The notes beneath the pieces were generated by a model. The model was not told the origin of the DNA and did not search any database. It was given only the letters and a program-made list of their open reading frames with translations. Source: Apricaphanius iberus (Eukaryota > Chordata > Actinopteri > Cyprinodontiformes > Aphaniidae). Taken from it: a DNA stretch of 64,000 bases. Position numbers and translations under genes: made by a program. The DNA lies in NCBI GenBank assembly GCA_028564705.1, contig JAPXFQ010000916.1, positions 248,001 to 312,000 on the forward strand, in the 5' to 3' direction. Position 1 is the stretch's first letter. The number at the start of each line of letters is the position of its first letter. Below are positions 1-11,975 of this stretch, piece by piece.

Positions 1-3000
1 ATTCAGTATAATGACTAGTGTTTTAGCTTCTCTAAGTGTATTTGGAAAAAGAAAACACTAAAGCTGGAGCTCGGCTCAAGTTTGTTTTGTAAAATCACAA
101 AATGTATTAAACTTTGATGTATTTTGGTTTCAATTCAGTTATTTTTTACATTCAGTTTCTTTGAAAAATCTCTTACTAATAAACGCCCAGATCTGTCAGC
201 TTGACTAAATATTGTGAGTGGCATATAATACAGATTTCCCAGCAGCAGCGAACACACAACTCAATGTGGGTGCGAAGATATCTATTCAACTTAGTTGCCA
301 TATTTTAGCATTCATACTTTTTCAGGAACTCTTCCAAAAATGCAACCAACGTCAAAACCTTACAACTATTTCAGGGGTTTATGCAAACTTTCAAAAACTC
401 TGATATGAACATGTATATCTTTCCTGCTCTTCTCAATGAGCAGTTGGGGCTACTATGGGATCCTCCCCTGGCAGAAAGAGCTTGGAGACCTTGCTCACCT
501 GTTACTCCCAGCTGTGGTCAGCTGATCTGGCTGCATATGATAGAGTTGGTCTGCATTCGTCCAGTGTGACAGATGCACTGACTGCAGATTAACCTCTCCA
601 TTGACCAAAGACGATCAACAAGAAATATCAAGCAGTGGTAGAAAGTTTCTGGGAAACTTATACAGTTTCACAGCTGTGCCAACTGACATTTGAATATTGT
701 CTTCGTCTGATCAGACATGAGCACTTCCACAGACATTTAACATCGTAACATTTAACATCGTAAAAGCAGATTAACATCGTAACTTTGTAATGTATTTGTT
801 GTTGCATCAACTTAGCAGTATGGTCTTTCTAATGCAATTCTGCTGTAATCCGCTGGAAATCAGGGTTTTACGTCAATTTATTGAACACGAAAATGATAAA
901 AAATGAAGCAACATATATTTTGAGGATGGATTTTAGTCAGGAATATTGACTCTAAATTTTTAAACATTGTATGATTAGTACATATGCAGTGCATTCTGTA
1001 TTAAACATGAAATACTTACTGAAAACATATCAAACAGAAAAAGATGAACATTTTAAAGACCTTCAAAAAAACAAAAGAATTATTGATTGGAGGACACTTT
1101 GAAAAAGTATGACAACATTTGGTATTTTGTAATGATAATATAAATAAATTGGGATTGTTTTAAATTTATTTAAACCCTGATGTAGACAATATATCTTTTG
1201 GGAGACATACAGTATTTGGAGACTTCGTCCATGGCTGCTGCAGCTGGAATGAAAATCCAGGCAGCAGGACGCCCTCCACAGCTGTCGTTTTCACAGCTTA
1301 GCCAAAAAGGAAGGCACAAATACAGTGTTTATGAGGATGTTTGCGTGAGGGATTATGTGTGACTGTATAAGTAATCAAAGAAGTATGTTCCCTTTTTTTA
1401 TAGAATACTTTTAGAAGCCACACTTATAATTATTGATGCTGGTTCTCCTGAATCTGACTCAGTATCAGACAAGGGATGAGCTCATCAACAACTCCCCCAT
1501 TCTCCGTCTGAGGTGATCATCGGGTCTCGGAGACTAAACACACCCTGTCATCATGAGGAGGTGAATGGGCTCGCTCCACCTATTACTAACAGCAGACTCC
1601 TGGCTGCACTTGAACTACTCAACGTAACAATGCTGAGGAGTGATGCAACAATGACTCCATGTTTCTTCTTTTCATTGCATTGCTCTGCAAAACAGAAAAA
1701 AAAGGAAATACCTGTGCGTGATCAGATTTCCTGTGAAATCCCACGATTTCCCAGAAGTCTTTCAAACTCAATACAGGAAGTGATTAATGGCTGAGGCAGC
1801 CAGTGGGCCCAGAGCAGTTTGGTATTGTTATGATGTGGAAAGTGCCTTAATACAGCCTTATTTACATGTGGTGGTAAGAAATGACACACTGTTGCCTAGG
1901 GTTTTGTATTTTGTTTCCCCAACTGGAGCCAAGTGTGTGTCGACCAGAATAATAGAGGCTAAAAAAAATCCAAGGCTTGAGGAGTGCAATGTGTGTCATT
2001 TTGAAATTTAGTGCTCACAGCTGCACAAACTGGATTTACAGCACATTCCCATTGTAGGGAGTTTGGACTTTTGTATTGCTTAGAGAAAAACTGAACTCAC
2101 GACCCTCTATTAGGAAGATTTATCGATAAAACTTTCAATCTAGAGCAGACAGTTGCACATTTTAAATCAGACTGTATAGATTTGAGAATCACTATGATCT
2201 GACTGTAGTGAACAGGTTAGAAGGTAACTGCTTTGTTCTAGGTTCTAAATAACTTTAAAAAGACTACAAAAACTTCATTTAGTTCCTAACAGGACAACCC
2301 AAGTTTAGAAGCTCCAGCTAAGGATCATCAGGGGTGTCTCTAGAGTGGCGTGTTTGTCACTCCGCCACTTTAGTCGCTGTCAACTGTGGGTTGTTTACCT
2401 TCCGACATGTGAGGTGTTTTGGTCACATGTTTCAAAGTGTGAATGATTGTGAAATTGCCTGGAGGGGTAAGTCATGGCTGGCTCCATACACACTGTAGGT
2501 GTTAGAGAGGTGATACCTGAGGCCACTTCCTCTGTTGAGGGGTGGTTTTCGTGTTTGAAATAGATACATGTACCTCCCATAGCTACCTGTTAAATAATCT
2601 TTGCCCAGGATGTGTACATTCATTGCTTGAAAAAAATGTCCCCTACATTTGCGATGTTGTGAGGCAGATAGCTGAGTCTTGACCTATTAGTCTGACTAAC
2701 TTGTTCATATTCATAAGTTGGCAGGGGAAACCAGTCTTTCAACTGTAGAACATTATTATAATGTTGTGTTTGGCTATTTATTTATTTAATTATTTTCAGG
2801 GTTTCTGGACTATTTTCAGCCCCAGAAATGTTTTACATGCTATACGGAGGCTCAAAGGACATTTAAATCAGATTTACAAACCTTTATATACCATATAAAA
2901 TGTATTTCAGAAACTCAGCTACTGATCCATGGTGTTACTAAACGATGTCTACACAGTGGTGATTTTTTATTTTTTTGGGTGATTAGAAAATAGGCAACAA

Positions 3001-3258
3001 CACTTTTACAGTTTATATGTTACATATAAATATGATGATTTCCAATAACTGTATGTGTCAGAAGTAGATGTTGTTTCTAAAGGCTTTTAATGTAGAAAAC
3101 ACAAACTGTCATGATCGATGGAGCTATCCATCCATCAATCCATCCATCCATCCATCCATCCTTTGCAGTGTTGCAGGGACAGAGCTGGTGCAGCAGAGAG
3201 GTGGGGTAAGCCCTGGACAGGTCGCCAGTTCAATGCAGTCCTGTTGCGATCATAGATT
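1..3258. other. Intergenic, no gene recognised
   Basis: No convincing coding exon, RNA gene or intact mobile element is visible on either strand. The open frames here are short, lack splice context and resemble no family I know. Stretches near 1190-1330 and 1470-1570 are less AT-rich than their surroundings and could be conserved regulatory DNA upstream of ERRFI1, but a multi-species alignment would be needed to say so. Confidence 0.5.
3127..3250. repeat. CCAT microsatellite with fish repeat tail
   Basis: A run of about eight slightly interrupted ATCC/CCAT units (3127-3161) is followed by a tail that includes the phrase 'ccctggacaggtcgccagt', which in fish genomes commonly accompanies such tetranucleotide runs in a dispersed repeat. 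The hAT-like element at 3267 starts just after it. No coding function is suggested. Confidence 0.7.
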
Positions 3259-3266
3259 TTATATAA

Positions 3267-3617
3267 CACAGGTGTCAAACTCAAGGCCCGGGGGCCAAAT
3301 CCGGCCCGCATAGCACTTTATGTGGCCCTCTACACTCTAGAGGACCATAAGAATAGAACGTACTATTTGCGTGCATCTAAATGGTATTTTATCAGTCATA
3401 TCAAATCAGATTTTATATGAATAGTCCTCAATAACATCAATGTGAAAATATGTTCTGCGTTATTTAATTTTTAAGAAGTACCAGTGAAATGCAGAGAACA
3501 ATATTTATTTATATTTCAACGCTGTTAAAGAAAGTTTTATCAACACTCTCTGCCACGACCGGCCCTTTGAGGACATTTATGATATGGCCCAAAATGGAAA
3601 TTAGTTTGACACCCCTG
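3267..3617. mobile_element. Non-autonomous hAT-like MITE (351 bp)
   Basis: The element is bounded by imperfect terminal inverted repeats (left CACAGGTGTCAAACT, right end reverse-complement CAGGGGTGTCAAACT). An exact 8-bp duplication, TTATATAA, flanks it at 3259-3266 and 3618-3625. Eight-base target-site duplications and CAGGGGTGTCAAACT-type ends are characteristic of hAT-superfamily MITEs in fish. It carries no open reading frame of note, so it would depend on a transposase encoded elsewhere. The intact duplication makes the boundaries secure. Confidence 0.85.
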
Positions 3618-3625
3618 TTATATAA

Positions 3626-6600
3626 TTTCAGGCATTTAAATTTGGTTTTAGACCACAACCAAAGACAGGACTTACATTTACCTTGGAAGCTGTATTTCTG
3701 AATGGTGTCATGCAGTGTGATCTACCAGTAGTAGAATATAACTAACTAGCAAATTGTTATTTTCAGTATCATGTTATAGCCTGCTCCAGCACTGTTTGTG
3801 CAAACAATTTAATGACACAAACTGTCAGACGATTAGGTAAATAGTTCATTTTCTGCAACTTTTATGGATAGATAAATAGGGGTGTCTAACTCAATGACTG
3901 GTGAACTATCAGATTTAGATGAGTCTCTGCTCCAAAAAAGTTAATTCAAATGGTCCACCTCCTCAGCATGGCTCTGGTGTAGGTGTAGGTGTAGATCCAG
4001 GTGTGTTGAATCAGAGATAATATTAAATCACGCAATACTATGGACACTCCAGTTTTAGATACTAAGCTAACAATTAAAGTTAACTACACAAAGTGGGCTC
4101 CCACAACTTTTAGTTTGTTATTCTCCAGGTTACTGGCCGATAACTGGTGAACATTTTTCCTATTCACTGTTTTGTTTTTTTCATAGCGTGCATCAAAAAT
4201 ATTTGACAGAAAAATCAGCCTGGGAAGCTAACGTACCTAGCTTTAATGCTACTTGACACACTAGTGACTGGTGTTTGCAAAGCAGCTAATCCAGGGGCGG
4301 CATTCAATTTTCTTTGAGCTGACTAGCTGTACCCCAAGAGGAGAGATAAGTGAGAGTGCAGGTGTTAGCTTTTGCAGTAGAGTCAAGACACTGTGCATAA
4401 TAATGCATATTAAGGCATATTTGGTTTTTGAACTGTTGTTATAGTAAATTATAGGTAATTATTTTTGCTAAATATTTAAGTGACAGATGGTCAGACACTG
4501 GGGGGACAAAACATTATTTTATATTTAAGCTTAACTGGAGAAAAAACCCACTACAATCACCTTACTGTTGTTATGTAACTATAAGGACTTCATTGATAAG
4601 TGTGCAAACAAATACAACCTGATTAAAACCCGGTATCTTAATCTGTTTAAACATCCCTGATTATTGTTCAAATTTAATCTGTATTCAGATATTCTGACAA
4701 TGGGCTTTTGCACTCACTTTTCTGCCATCTCTAAAGTGGACTTTTTGCAGCCTTTACAGTGCAATGTGTCACCTCACTACAACACCAAACATTTTGCTGC
4801 TGTGTGAATATAAATATGAACTTTGGAAGTAGACTGCATATGAACATTATCTAATTACCTCAGTAGGTATAATCTAATTACCTCAGAGAAATTAAATCAT
4901 TTACAAAAATAGTATTTTTGTGCCTGTATGACTGAACTCCACTCGTGTGTTGCTGTTAGAGGATTGATTGTGATCAGCTAAGAGACAGAAATAAAGTTTC
5001 ACATGTACAGTTTTGGATTATACTGGAATGTGACCCATGAAGGGAACTTTTTTCTATTTTCACACCAGCTGAGTAGAAAATGAGCCAAAGGTGTTACTTC
5101 TTTGAGGAAGAGTGTCAGATAAAGCCCAAGCATGAGTCACGGTGTAAAAAAAAACCCAAAGAAAAGGCAGGTATTTTTTTTCTTGAGAAGGGTATATCCT
5201 CTCTGACACAAGATCTGGCATCTCAACCTCTCATCAGGACTGCCTCTGACTGTGGCAGCTTGTCTTACTCCTTTACTTAGTTTTTTTCCTCTAATGACTA
5301 CCTCTAAAAGGCACTTCCTGTGAGCAATGACATCACAGTGTGCTTCACATGCAGGGAGGGGACAAGGGAAGTGAAGGGAGGAGAGATCACTCGGACATGA
5401 AGCCTATTTATGTTTTTGGCGGCACATGGAAACACACTCACTAGGAGATTCACTATGTAATGCAAAAATAAAAAAAAGTCTCATAACTTTGTTAAACCAA
5501 CTATCGACTTTTTATCTTTATCCTACCCCAATAAGCCAACCTGAATCTTGTCATTTGTGCTCAAATGGACTGTGGATTCCACCTCTTTTCACTCCATTGG
5601 TCACAACTTGTCCGGAGGAATTAGAAAAATGCAGCTGAAATTATAAGAGGGGATTAGTGAGTGTCTGGTCTGAGTAGGGCCAAACACGCATTGAGCCATT
5701 TTGGTTTGGAAACAGGAGAAACAGTCTGTAAAGGATTTCCACACTCAGGAAGAGGAACAGTCTGTTCTTTCTCTTTCTGCACAAACACACCTCTGCTTTT
5801 CTGCTTCTATTGATTCCACTTGTTTGTAGCCATTGTGTCACTGTGTTTGCTTAGTGAGCATGTCACTGTGGGGTTTGTTTAGCCCAGTTAGATTACAGAG
5901 TTAATACAACACCACTTATGGCCAAACAAGGCTAAGTGGCAGGAAAGGCTAGGTCGGACAGACTGGGGATTTAAAAGTATGCATTTTTTAAATTAATGAG
6001 ACTAAGCTTGCTCTGTCCGGTCACTGCTCTAATGGCTCAGTGTTCAAATATCATCATGTCTGGTTAGTGGAAAACAGGTCTGGCTGAAATAAAATACAGA
6101 GAGAGATGGGGGAAAGAGCTGCCCCGCTCAGTTCAGCTGCCAGAAACATACTGTGCAGATAAAGCTTTTTCTCTCTGCCTGCAGTTTGTGTTATCTTGCC
6201 TGGAGCCACCCTCATTATCACATCTGTCTGCCTGTAGATCTGTGCTCGTGGCTCTGCAGGCTTTGTTCTATAGTTTTATTTATTGAAGTAAAACGGGACT
6301 CATACATGAGAAGCTTTAAGTTGCATGAACCCCTAAGCAGCATTTTGGGTCCAAGTTGCAAAAAGGGCTTCTTGCAGTTATGCTTTGTTGAGGGTCCCAA
6401 TTGCTTAAGGGCCTCTTGCATTTATGCTTTATTGCTATCATTTGCCACGCACTCAGATCTGGGAACACCCAACAGTGTTCTAGTTTCAAGCTTGCACTGG
6501 TTTAATGTGATGCAAATTTTCAGGACAATGCTATTACATGAAAAGTTTACTCTGTTTTCCACATTGTTGTTCTTGTTATTGTTCTCATAATAATTGGATA

Positions 6601-6840
6601 GCCTATTTCAGTTTGAGCATGCAACAAGTGGATTAATTATTATTTTGAGATGTAGTCTCTCAGTTGATTGCATGCAGGTTAATAATGCTACATTATTAAA
6701 GAATCACAATTTAACTGACTATGCCTTGTTTAATTCGTGCGTTAACTAAATACTTAAGTGCCCCATGCATGGGTTCAAGGGCGACTCTTCAATCTGTATA
6801 CAAGTGGCGTCTAGTAAAAAAAGAGGAACTGCACCTTTAA
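3626..6840. other. Upstream flank of ERRFI1, no gene
   Basis: No gene is recognised. A 19-bp direct duplication (tataatctaattacctcag) lies near 4846-4886. A degenerate tandem duplication of about 45 bp lies at 6347-6436, which explains the similar open frames there. A fairly GC-rich, purine-rich block at 5300-5420, with the motif tgacatcac, could be regulatory. This is inference from composition only. Confidence 0.5.
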
Positions 6841-6912
6841 GAGAGCTGAGGCGGAGCCAGCGAGTCTCTATGGCGTGGGGCTTATAAAACATTACTCAAT
6901 ACAACACTGGAG
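6841..6912 (+). promoter_or_regulatory. ERRFI1 core promoter with TATA box
   Basis: A TATA-like motif, TATAAAA (6883-6889), sits about 25-30 bases before the inferred start of a GC-richer 5' exon that ends in a clear splice donor at 7101. A G+C-rich stretch with the motif gaggcggagcc lies just upstream. TATA-containing promoters suit an inducible gene, and ERRFI1 is known as an immediate-early, growth-factor- and stress-induced gene. The exact start site is inferred. Confidence 0.6.
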
Positions 6913-7100
6913 GGATCTAGAAGTGTCACGGTAGTCGGAGCGCCGCCAACTTGCAGGCGTCCTGTTCTTAATGCATCAGAAATCTGAAGATTTTACAAAT
7001 TCAAAATAAAACCTGGAAAAAAAGCAGCGGATAATTATTTTTAAGGAAAAAAGGATTGTTTGCGGGTCAGTCAGCGAGGGGGATCTGAGGAGTTATTTAG
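6912..7100 (+). other. ERRFI1 non-coding exon 1 (5'UTR)
   Basis: GC-richer sequence downstream of the TATA motif ends at a strong donor (TTTAG|GTGAGT, intron from 7101). There is no good start codon in a long frame. The next acceptor in line is at 10240/10241, just ahead of the ERRFI1 start codon. A non-coding first exon followed by a long intron is also the arrangement of mammalian ERRFI1. The start coordinate is approximate. Confidence 0.6.
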
Positions 7101-10100
7101 GTGAGTCCTTCTGATAATTTATTTTTTTGTTCAGGGTACATTTGATGCAACTTCAGATCGCACTCCCTTATCATCCAGTTTTATTCGTAAAAAATAGGCT
7201 GATCTAAATTATTTTAACTACTAGAACAAGTCTCATATCATAGTTCGGACATGTCAGCTAGAAATTAGAAGCAGAGTCATAATCAGGCTGATTACAATAA
7301 AAAAAAAAAAAAAAAAACTGAATAATCATTCATGATGTATTTATATTAGCGTTTGTCAAATTGCACCTTTAACTCGTGGGCTGCAATATGAGTTCCTGAA
7401 AAATAGCCCACAAACATAAAAAGGAAATAATTCATTTTGTATCATCACTCTGCTTGCCACATATCTGCCCTCTGTGTTGTGGCGTGAGTCACCTGGCTGC
7501 TACAGGGCTTTTAACCATTATTATCTCAATCCGGTAAAGTGAGGGGGTGTGCGCGCTGTTTGCTTGCCTCACAGGTAGAGCGGGTATGGTTGCTCGGAAA
7601 CTGCTGCAGGGGTGACATGAGCGGGGTGTGAACCGCTGCTTTCAAGCTCTGACTACGACTTCTACTTTCATCTTTTAAAATAAAACAGAAGAAAATGTAT
7701 GAGTATTATTACCAACTATATAACCAATTTAACCATTAAAAACACCCACACAGTCTGGTCAGAATTAATTGACTGAAATAATTTCTCTTGAAGAGGGTTA
7801 GGTGGGGGTACATCATTTATTTAATCCTGTTGCCTGTAAATGCTCATGTGGTTAGCTGCCAGAATGAACTGTCTTTGCACCTGTTGCAAGAGGAAGCGCA
7901 AGCCTCTGGGGCTTCATTATCGAGGATCATGTTGCTTCCCGTCTCCGCCGAATCGGTAGCCCAGTGCATGATAAGGAGGGGGAGTGGGGGCTCATAACAT
8001 GCCTTGTTGGGCAGTTTGACTTGTCTGGATGCCCCTCGTGCTTCCTGTTGTTTTAGAGCTTTGTTTCTCAGCAGCTGTAAGGTCAGCACACAAATGCATG
8101 GCTCATGGGAGAGTAGAAGTCATCGATACTTCACACAGCAAACCTGCAATATAATGCAAACCTTGCAACTGCTTTGCACCCCATGAGCACTTGAATTCGT
8201 AAAGGAGAAGCCTTCAAAATGCAGCAATTTAATACAACCCAAGGAAAACCTTTTGTGTGTCAGCTGGGGTCACTTGCACACTTATTTGTAATACAGATGC
8301 ACCAATTAGGTTTTTATTTGTGTGTGTGTGTGTTTGGTTGATATATAGCTCATATTATTTAAAAAGGAAAATAAATGTGCTAAATATTATTTTGTAATTA
8401 TAGTTATTATGAGTCTAATATTTAATCAAAGAATTACCATCTTCTCTTTATTGATGTATCCAGGTGGTCCCAGTACATTATAGATGTAATGAACTGGGAA
8501 ACAAAGTAAACTGTATTACCACTGTTTGACTTATTGATCACTGATCAGAACTAGTGTAAGCAAAACTGGTTTATTTCTTTGTACAACATCTACACATGAA
8601 CTTATTCATTTAGTGTTTTAAAGCAGAAAATGGAGAGAAAGGCAGTGCTATTAGTTGATCATACTAAAAGCTTTTAACACAATTATATTTGGCCAATTTT
8701 TTGGTTTTTCCAACTTGCAACTGAAAAAAAGTCATCTCGGTCATACCCACATCTAAGTTTCAACTTTTCAGACAAGCAAAATGCTCTATGACTATATAGA
8801 AACTGTAATCTCCGTTTCTTGCATTTAGGTTGGTGTTTACATGTGCATTGAAGCTGTTAGCATATCAGTAAAATGAAGATATTTTTTCCATGGTTATTTG
8901 TAAACAAAACTTCAACCTTTCTGACTTCTCCGCAGAAAATCCAACAAAAACCCTCCGTCAAGTCAGAAGTGTGACTGGGAAAGTTGGAAATTCCAGAGCA
9001 GCCCTAAATTCGCAATCCAATATGGCTGCCAGGCATATAAAACTTCTTAAAATTTGCAGATGTAAAATATATGTTTTTACTTTTAATGGTTTGTATCCCA
9101 TTAAATGGGTGACACAATGATTAATCCCACTTTGTATTTAAGAACCTGTGTTTAAATGCATCAAAGAAAGAAAAATGTAGTGTTGCTGTATTGCATGGTT
9201 GTTAGGTAGATTTAAAATAATGAGCAAATCACACTGGTTTAACCAACTTTCAACAAGAACCCGCTTGAGTGTAATGTCATTCACAGATACAACCTTGGAT
9301 GTCTGAAGCAAACTTAATTTTAGGATGGTTGTGATAGATTTGAGTTGGAAGTGGACTCCCAAATCAGATCCTGGCCAGGATCTCATACAACCAGAGTTTA
9401 CCCCTGCACCTACATTATGACAGTGTTTCTCTTTAGAAAAAGAAGGTTCTACTGTTCTTGTGAAACATAAAAAAAAAATGGTTAAACGTACTGTTCACCC
9501 GTCTGATGATTTTCCAGATTTTTACAGTAAACTATAAAAACTCAACAGCTTCAAAATCAGAACTCTGCTTAGACAGTGACATGTTAATGTAAATTTAGTG
9601 TCAGACAAAATCCAGATCAAATTTTGCTCCCAGCGCACACGGCTAACAACAGAAATATCAATACGCTGCGAGGTTTCCACCCCTCTAAATATTGTATTCT
9701 TTGTTTACTCAGGCCTGCAATACTTGACGTGACACATGCATTCAGGTCATTTGACATTAGGAGTTCTTGCAACATTGAGCCTATCTGCAGTAACAGGAGG
9801 AGCCCCTCATAGCTTCCTATTCAGGAGGAGCAGGATTGCAGCACTGGAGCGTGGCAGAGTCAAGTTTTAAAATAAACTAGAAGCATTGTGAGGCACAGAA
9901 AAGAAAATTGAAAGTTGGCTCTTTCTCTCAGGCTTATAAAGGGACCAACTGTGTAGAACATGCAGATCAGAAAATTTGTAAAAACTCTTATTATTAGGAG
10001 TAATATTACATTAGTAAAAATGAATTAGTTTTCTTGTTTTTTTTTATTCATTTCCAAAAACATTTTTAAAATTAGGCCAGTTAAGAAACTGAGAAGAGAA

Positions 10101-10240
10101 ATTTTTTTAATGAAGGGTCTTGTTTGTCATGAACTGGATGGTTTATTTTCATGTTGTGGTTTCCCTTCCACTTTCTTTTGCTTGCAGTCTTAATTTCATC
10201 ATCATCTTACTCAACGCAGGATTTTGTTTGTGTTTTTCAG
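7101..10240 (+). other. ERRFI1 intron 1
   Basis: The intron runs from GTGAGT (7101) to an acceptor ending tgtttttcag (10240). It contains an A-run near 7281-7318, a short GT run near 8320-8335 and a perfect AP-1-type TGAGTCA at 7485-7491 within a G+C-richer block (about 7440-7640). That block is a candidate intronic enhancer, given that ERRFI1 is mitogen-induced; this is inference. No other gene or mobile element is recognised. Confidence 0.55.
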
Positions 10241-10320
10241 TTGGAGCAGAAAAGCAGGGGCAGCCAGCCGGGTTATCCGAGTGTTTCCTCGCTTTGATGC
10301 GATCCGACTGTGCCTGGAGC

Positions 10321-11975
10321 ATGTCCACAGTGGGCCTGACTGCCCAGGAGATCTCTTTTCCCATAGAAAACCCCTTTCTCCGGGGCAGCTACTGTCACAG
10401 CATGGCTGGATCCAAGCCCACCTGGAGCTACCACCATGAGCCCACAGACAAGTAAGTGTTCAGGTCAAGATTGTTACGTGTTACGTGTTGTAGGGACGTT
10501 TAGGTTGGTCTGAGATTTCTTGTAAACAGAACAATTATGATTGTGTCCTTTGAAGTTCTCCAAACCTAACATGTATTGGGTTTTTTCGACAGTTTCTACT
10601 TTAGCATGGATACACACATAGACCAGAGCTACCGAACCCAGCAGAAAGGCTCACCCCAAAGTCATGAGAGTAAGTGCATAACTGTTTGTATTGATTTTAT
10701 GAGATTTTTTAAGCAACTTATTTGAGATTGTTGTAAACTATCTTAATGCCTTATGACACTGATGCAGTAATTGTTATGCTATGCTTTACATTAACAGAAC
10801 CTAAATACAGTCCCACCTCTCAAAGATTACCCCCGAAGAAATCCAGACCCTCCCATCTATCCCTGTCCTACAGCATGGAACCATCAACTCGAAGTCCGGC
10901 TGAAGACGACCAGGTGGTCCCCTCCTTTCAGAGGCTTTCCGTCTATGAGAACAGTCCGCCTCCAACGCCAGGTGGCAGCCAGCCGGATAGATGTTCAAAG
11001 CCCCTGCCGCCCATCCCACCGCAAACGGACATCTCCAATGAGCAGGCAATAGATTATGAGGTGGAATTTTTCACCAGTACGGACGAAAGCTGCCGCCTTG
11101 TGTCCAGTGATGAGCAGTATTCCAAATCATCTCCTTTTCGAAATGGACTCCCCAACAGAAGGAGCTTTAGGAACTGCGGACAGATAAACTATGCTTACTA
11201 TGACGGCCCATTAGGACCACAGGCCAAGCAGCCCCAGCCTCAGCACCAGTCTCAGCATCAGCCCCAGAATCAGCATCAGTCTCAGCATCAGCCCCAGAAT
11301 CAGCATCAGCCCCAGAATCAGCATCAGCCCCAGAATCAGCATCAGCCCCAGAATCAGTATCAGCCCCAGCACCACCCAGCACATACTCAGCAGGAAGTGC
11401 GACAACAGCATGGACAGCAACGACAGGAACCACAAGACCATGTGGTCTGTCCGAGACCACAGGACAAAGCTCAAAGGAAGCTACGACGTTCTCATTCTGG
11501 CCCTGCAGGCTCTTTACACAAACCCTCGCTTCTGCGGCTCTGTCACAAACGTTACACCAACGGCACAGATAAACCGGAGGTGCCACCCCCAATCCCTCCC
11601 CGCATGGTCAAGACCGGAGACTCGCGCCGCTGGTCAGCAGAGGTCTCGTCTGGGGCTTACAGTGATGAGGATAAACCACCCAAGTTGCCCCCAAGGGACC
11701 ATTTTGCCAGAAGCAGCTCCCGCACCCCGAGTCCAAAGAGCCTTCCCACATATCATAATGGGGTTATGCCCCCCACCCAGAGTTTTGCACCAGACCCCAA
11801 GTACGTTAGCTATCGGAGTTTTCACAGACAAAACAGCGAGGGTTCTCCATGCATCCTTCCAGTTGTGGTGGACGGTGAGAGAATCGGCACGCATTACTAC
11901 CTTCTGCCTCAGCGGTCTACATTTGAAGACTCTGCGTGTGACTGCCACACCAATAGGAAAGTAGATTTAGTTTGA
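10321..11975 (+). CDS. ERRFI1: ERBB receptor feedback inhibitor 1 (MIG-6)
   Basis: Coding exons are 10321-10451, 10593-10669 and 10798-11975, all with GT-AG borders and in phase (131+77+1178 = 1386 nt, 461 aa; human has 462). The protein is a cytoplasmic adaptor that binds the kinase domain of EGFR/ERBB receptors and blocks the activating dimer. The order matches the family: a CRIB-like N-terminus (ISFPIENPF), Pro-rich segments, RRSFRNCGQINYAYYDG, a 14-3-3-type site RRSHSGPAGS near residue 299, a PPPIPPR SH3 ligand near 331, and an EGFR-binding segment, GVMPPTQSFAPDPKYVS, with the Met, Phe and Tyr that contact the kinase. The HYYLLP double tyrosine, phosphorylated in mammals, is at about 435. 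The ATG is chosen because MSTVGLTAQEI aligns with the mammalian start; an upstream in-frame Met is unlikely. Oddities are a Gln/His/Asn-rich insertion (about 210-274) and a C-terminus ending only ~20 residues after HYYLLP. The neighbouring mucin is convergent. Confidence 0.96.
11233..11370 (+). repeat. In-frame Gln/His/Asn minisatellite in ERRFI1
   Basis: Inside the last coding exon, 12- and 18-base units of the type CAGCATCAGCCCCAGAAT are repeated in tandem and translate to PQNQHQ-like hexapeptides. Units are near-identical, with some copies reading caccagtct in place of the commoner form, suggesting recent expansion by slippage or unequal exchange. The tract is absent from the mammalian proteins I know, and its length may vary between individuals. 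The complementary strand is also open through it, but that is a by-product of the repeat. Confidence 0.85.

Noticed and set aside
6153..6590. 145-codon plus-strand frame upstream of ERRFI1
   Set aside because: No family resemblance, low-complexity end and an internal degenerate duplication; likely chance in non-coding DNA.
11167..11592. 141-codon minus-strand frame with Asp/Ala/Gly-rich repeats
   Set aside because: It is the complement of the ERRFI1 Gln-rich minisatellite; the plus-strand gene explains it.
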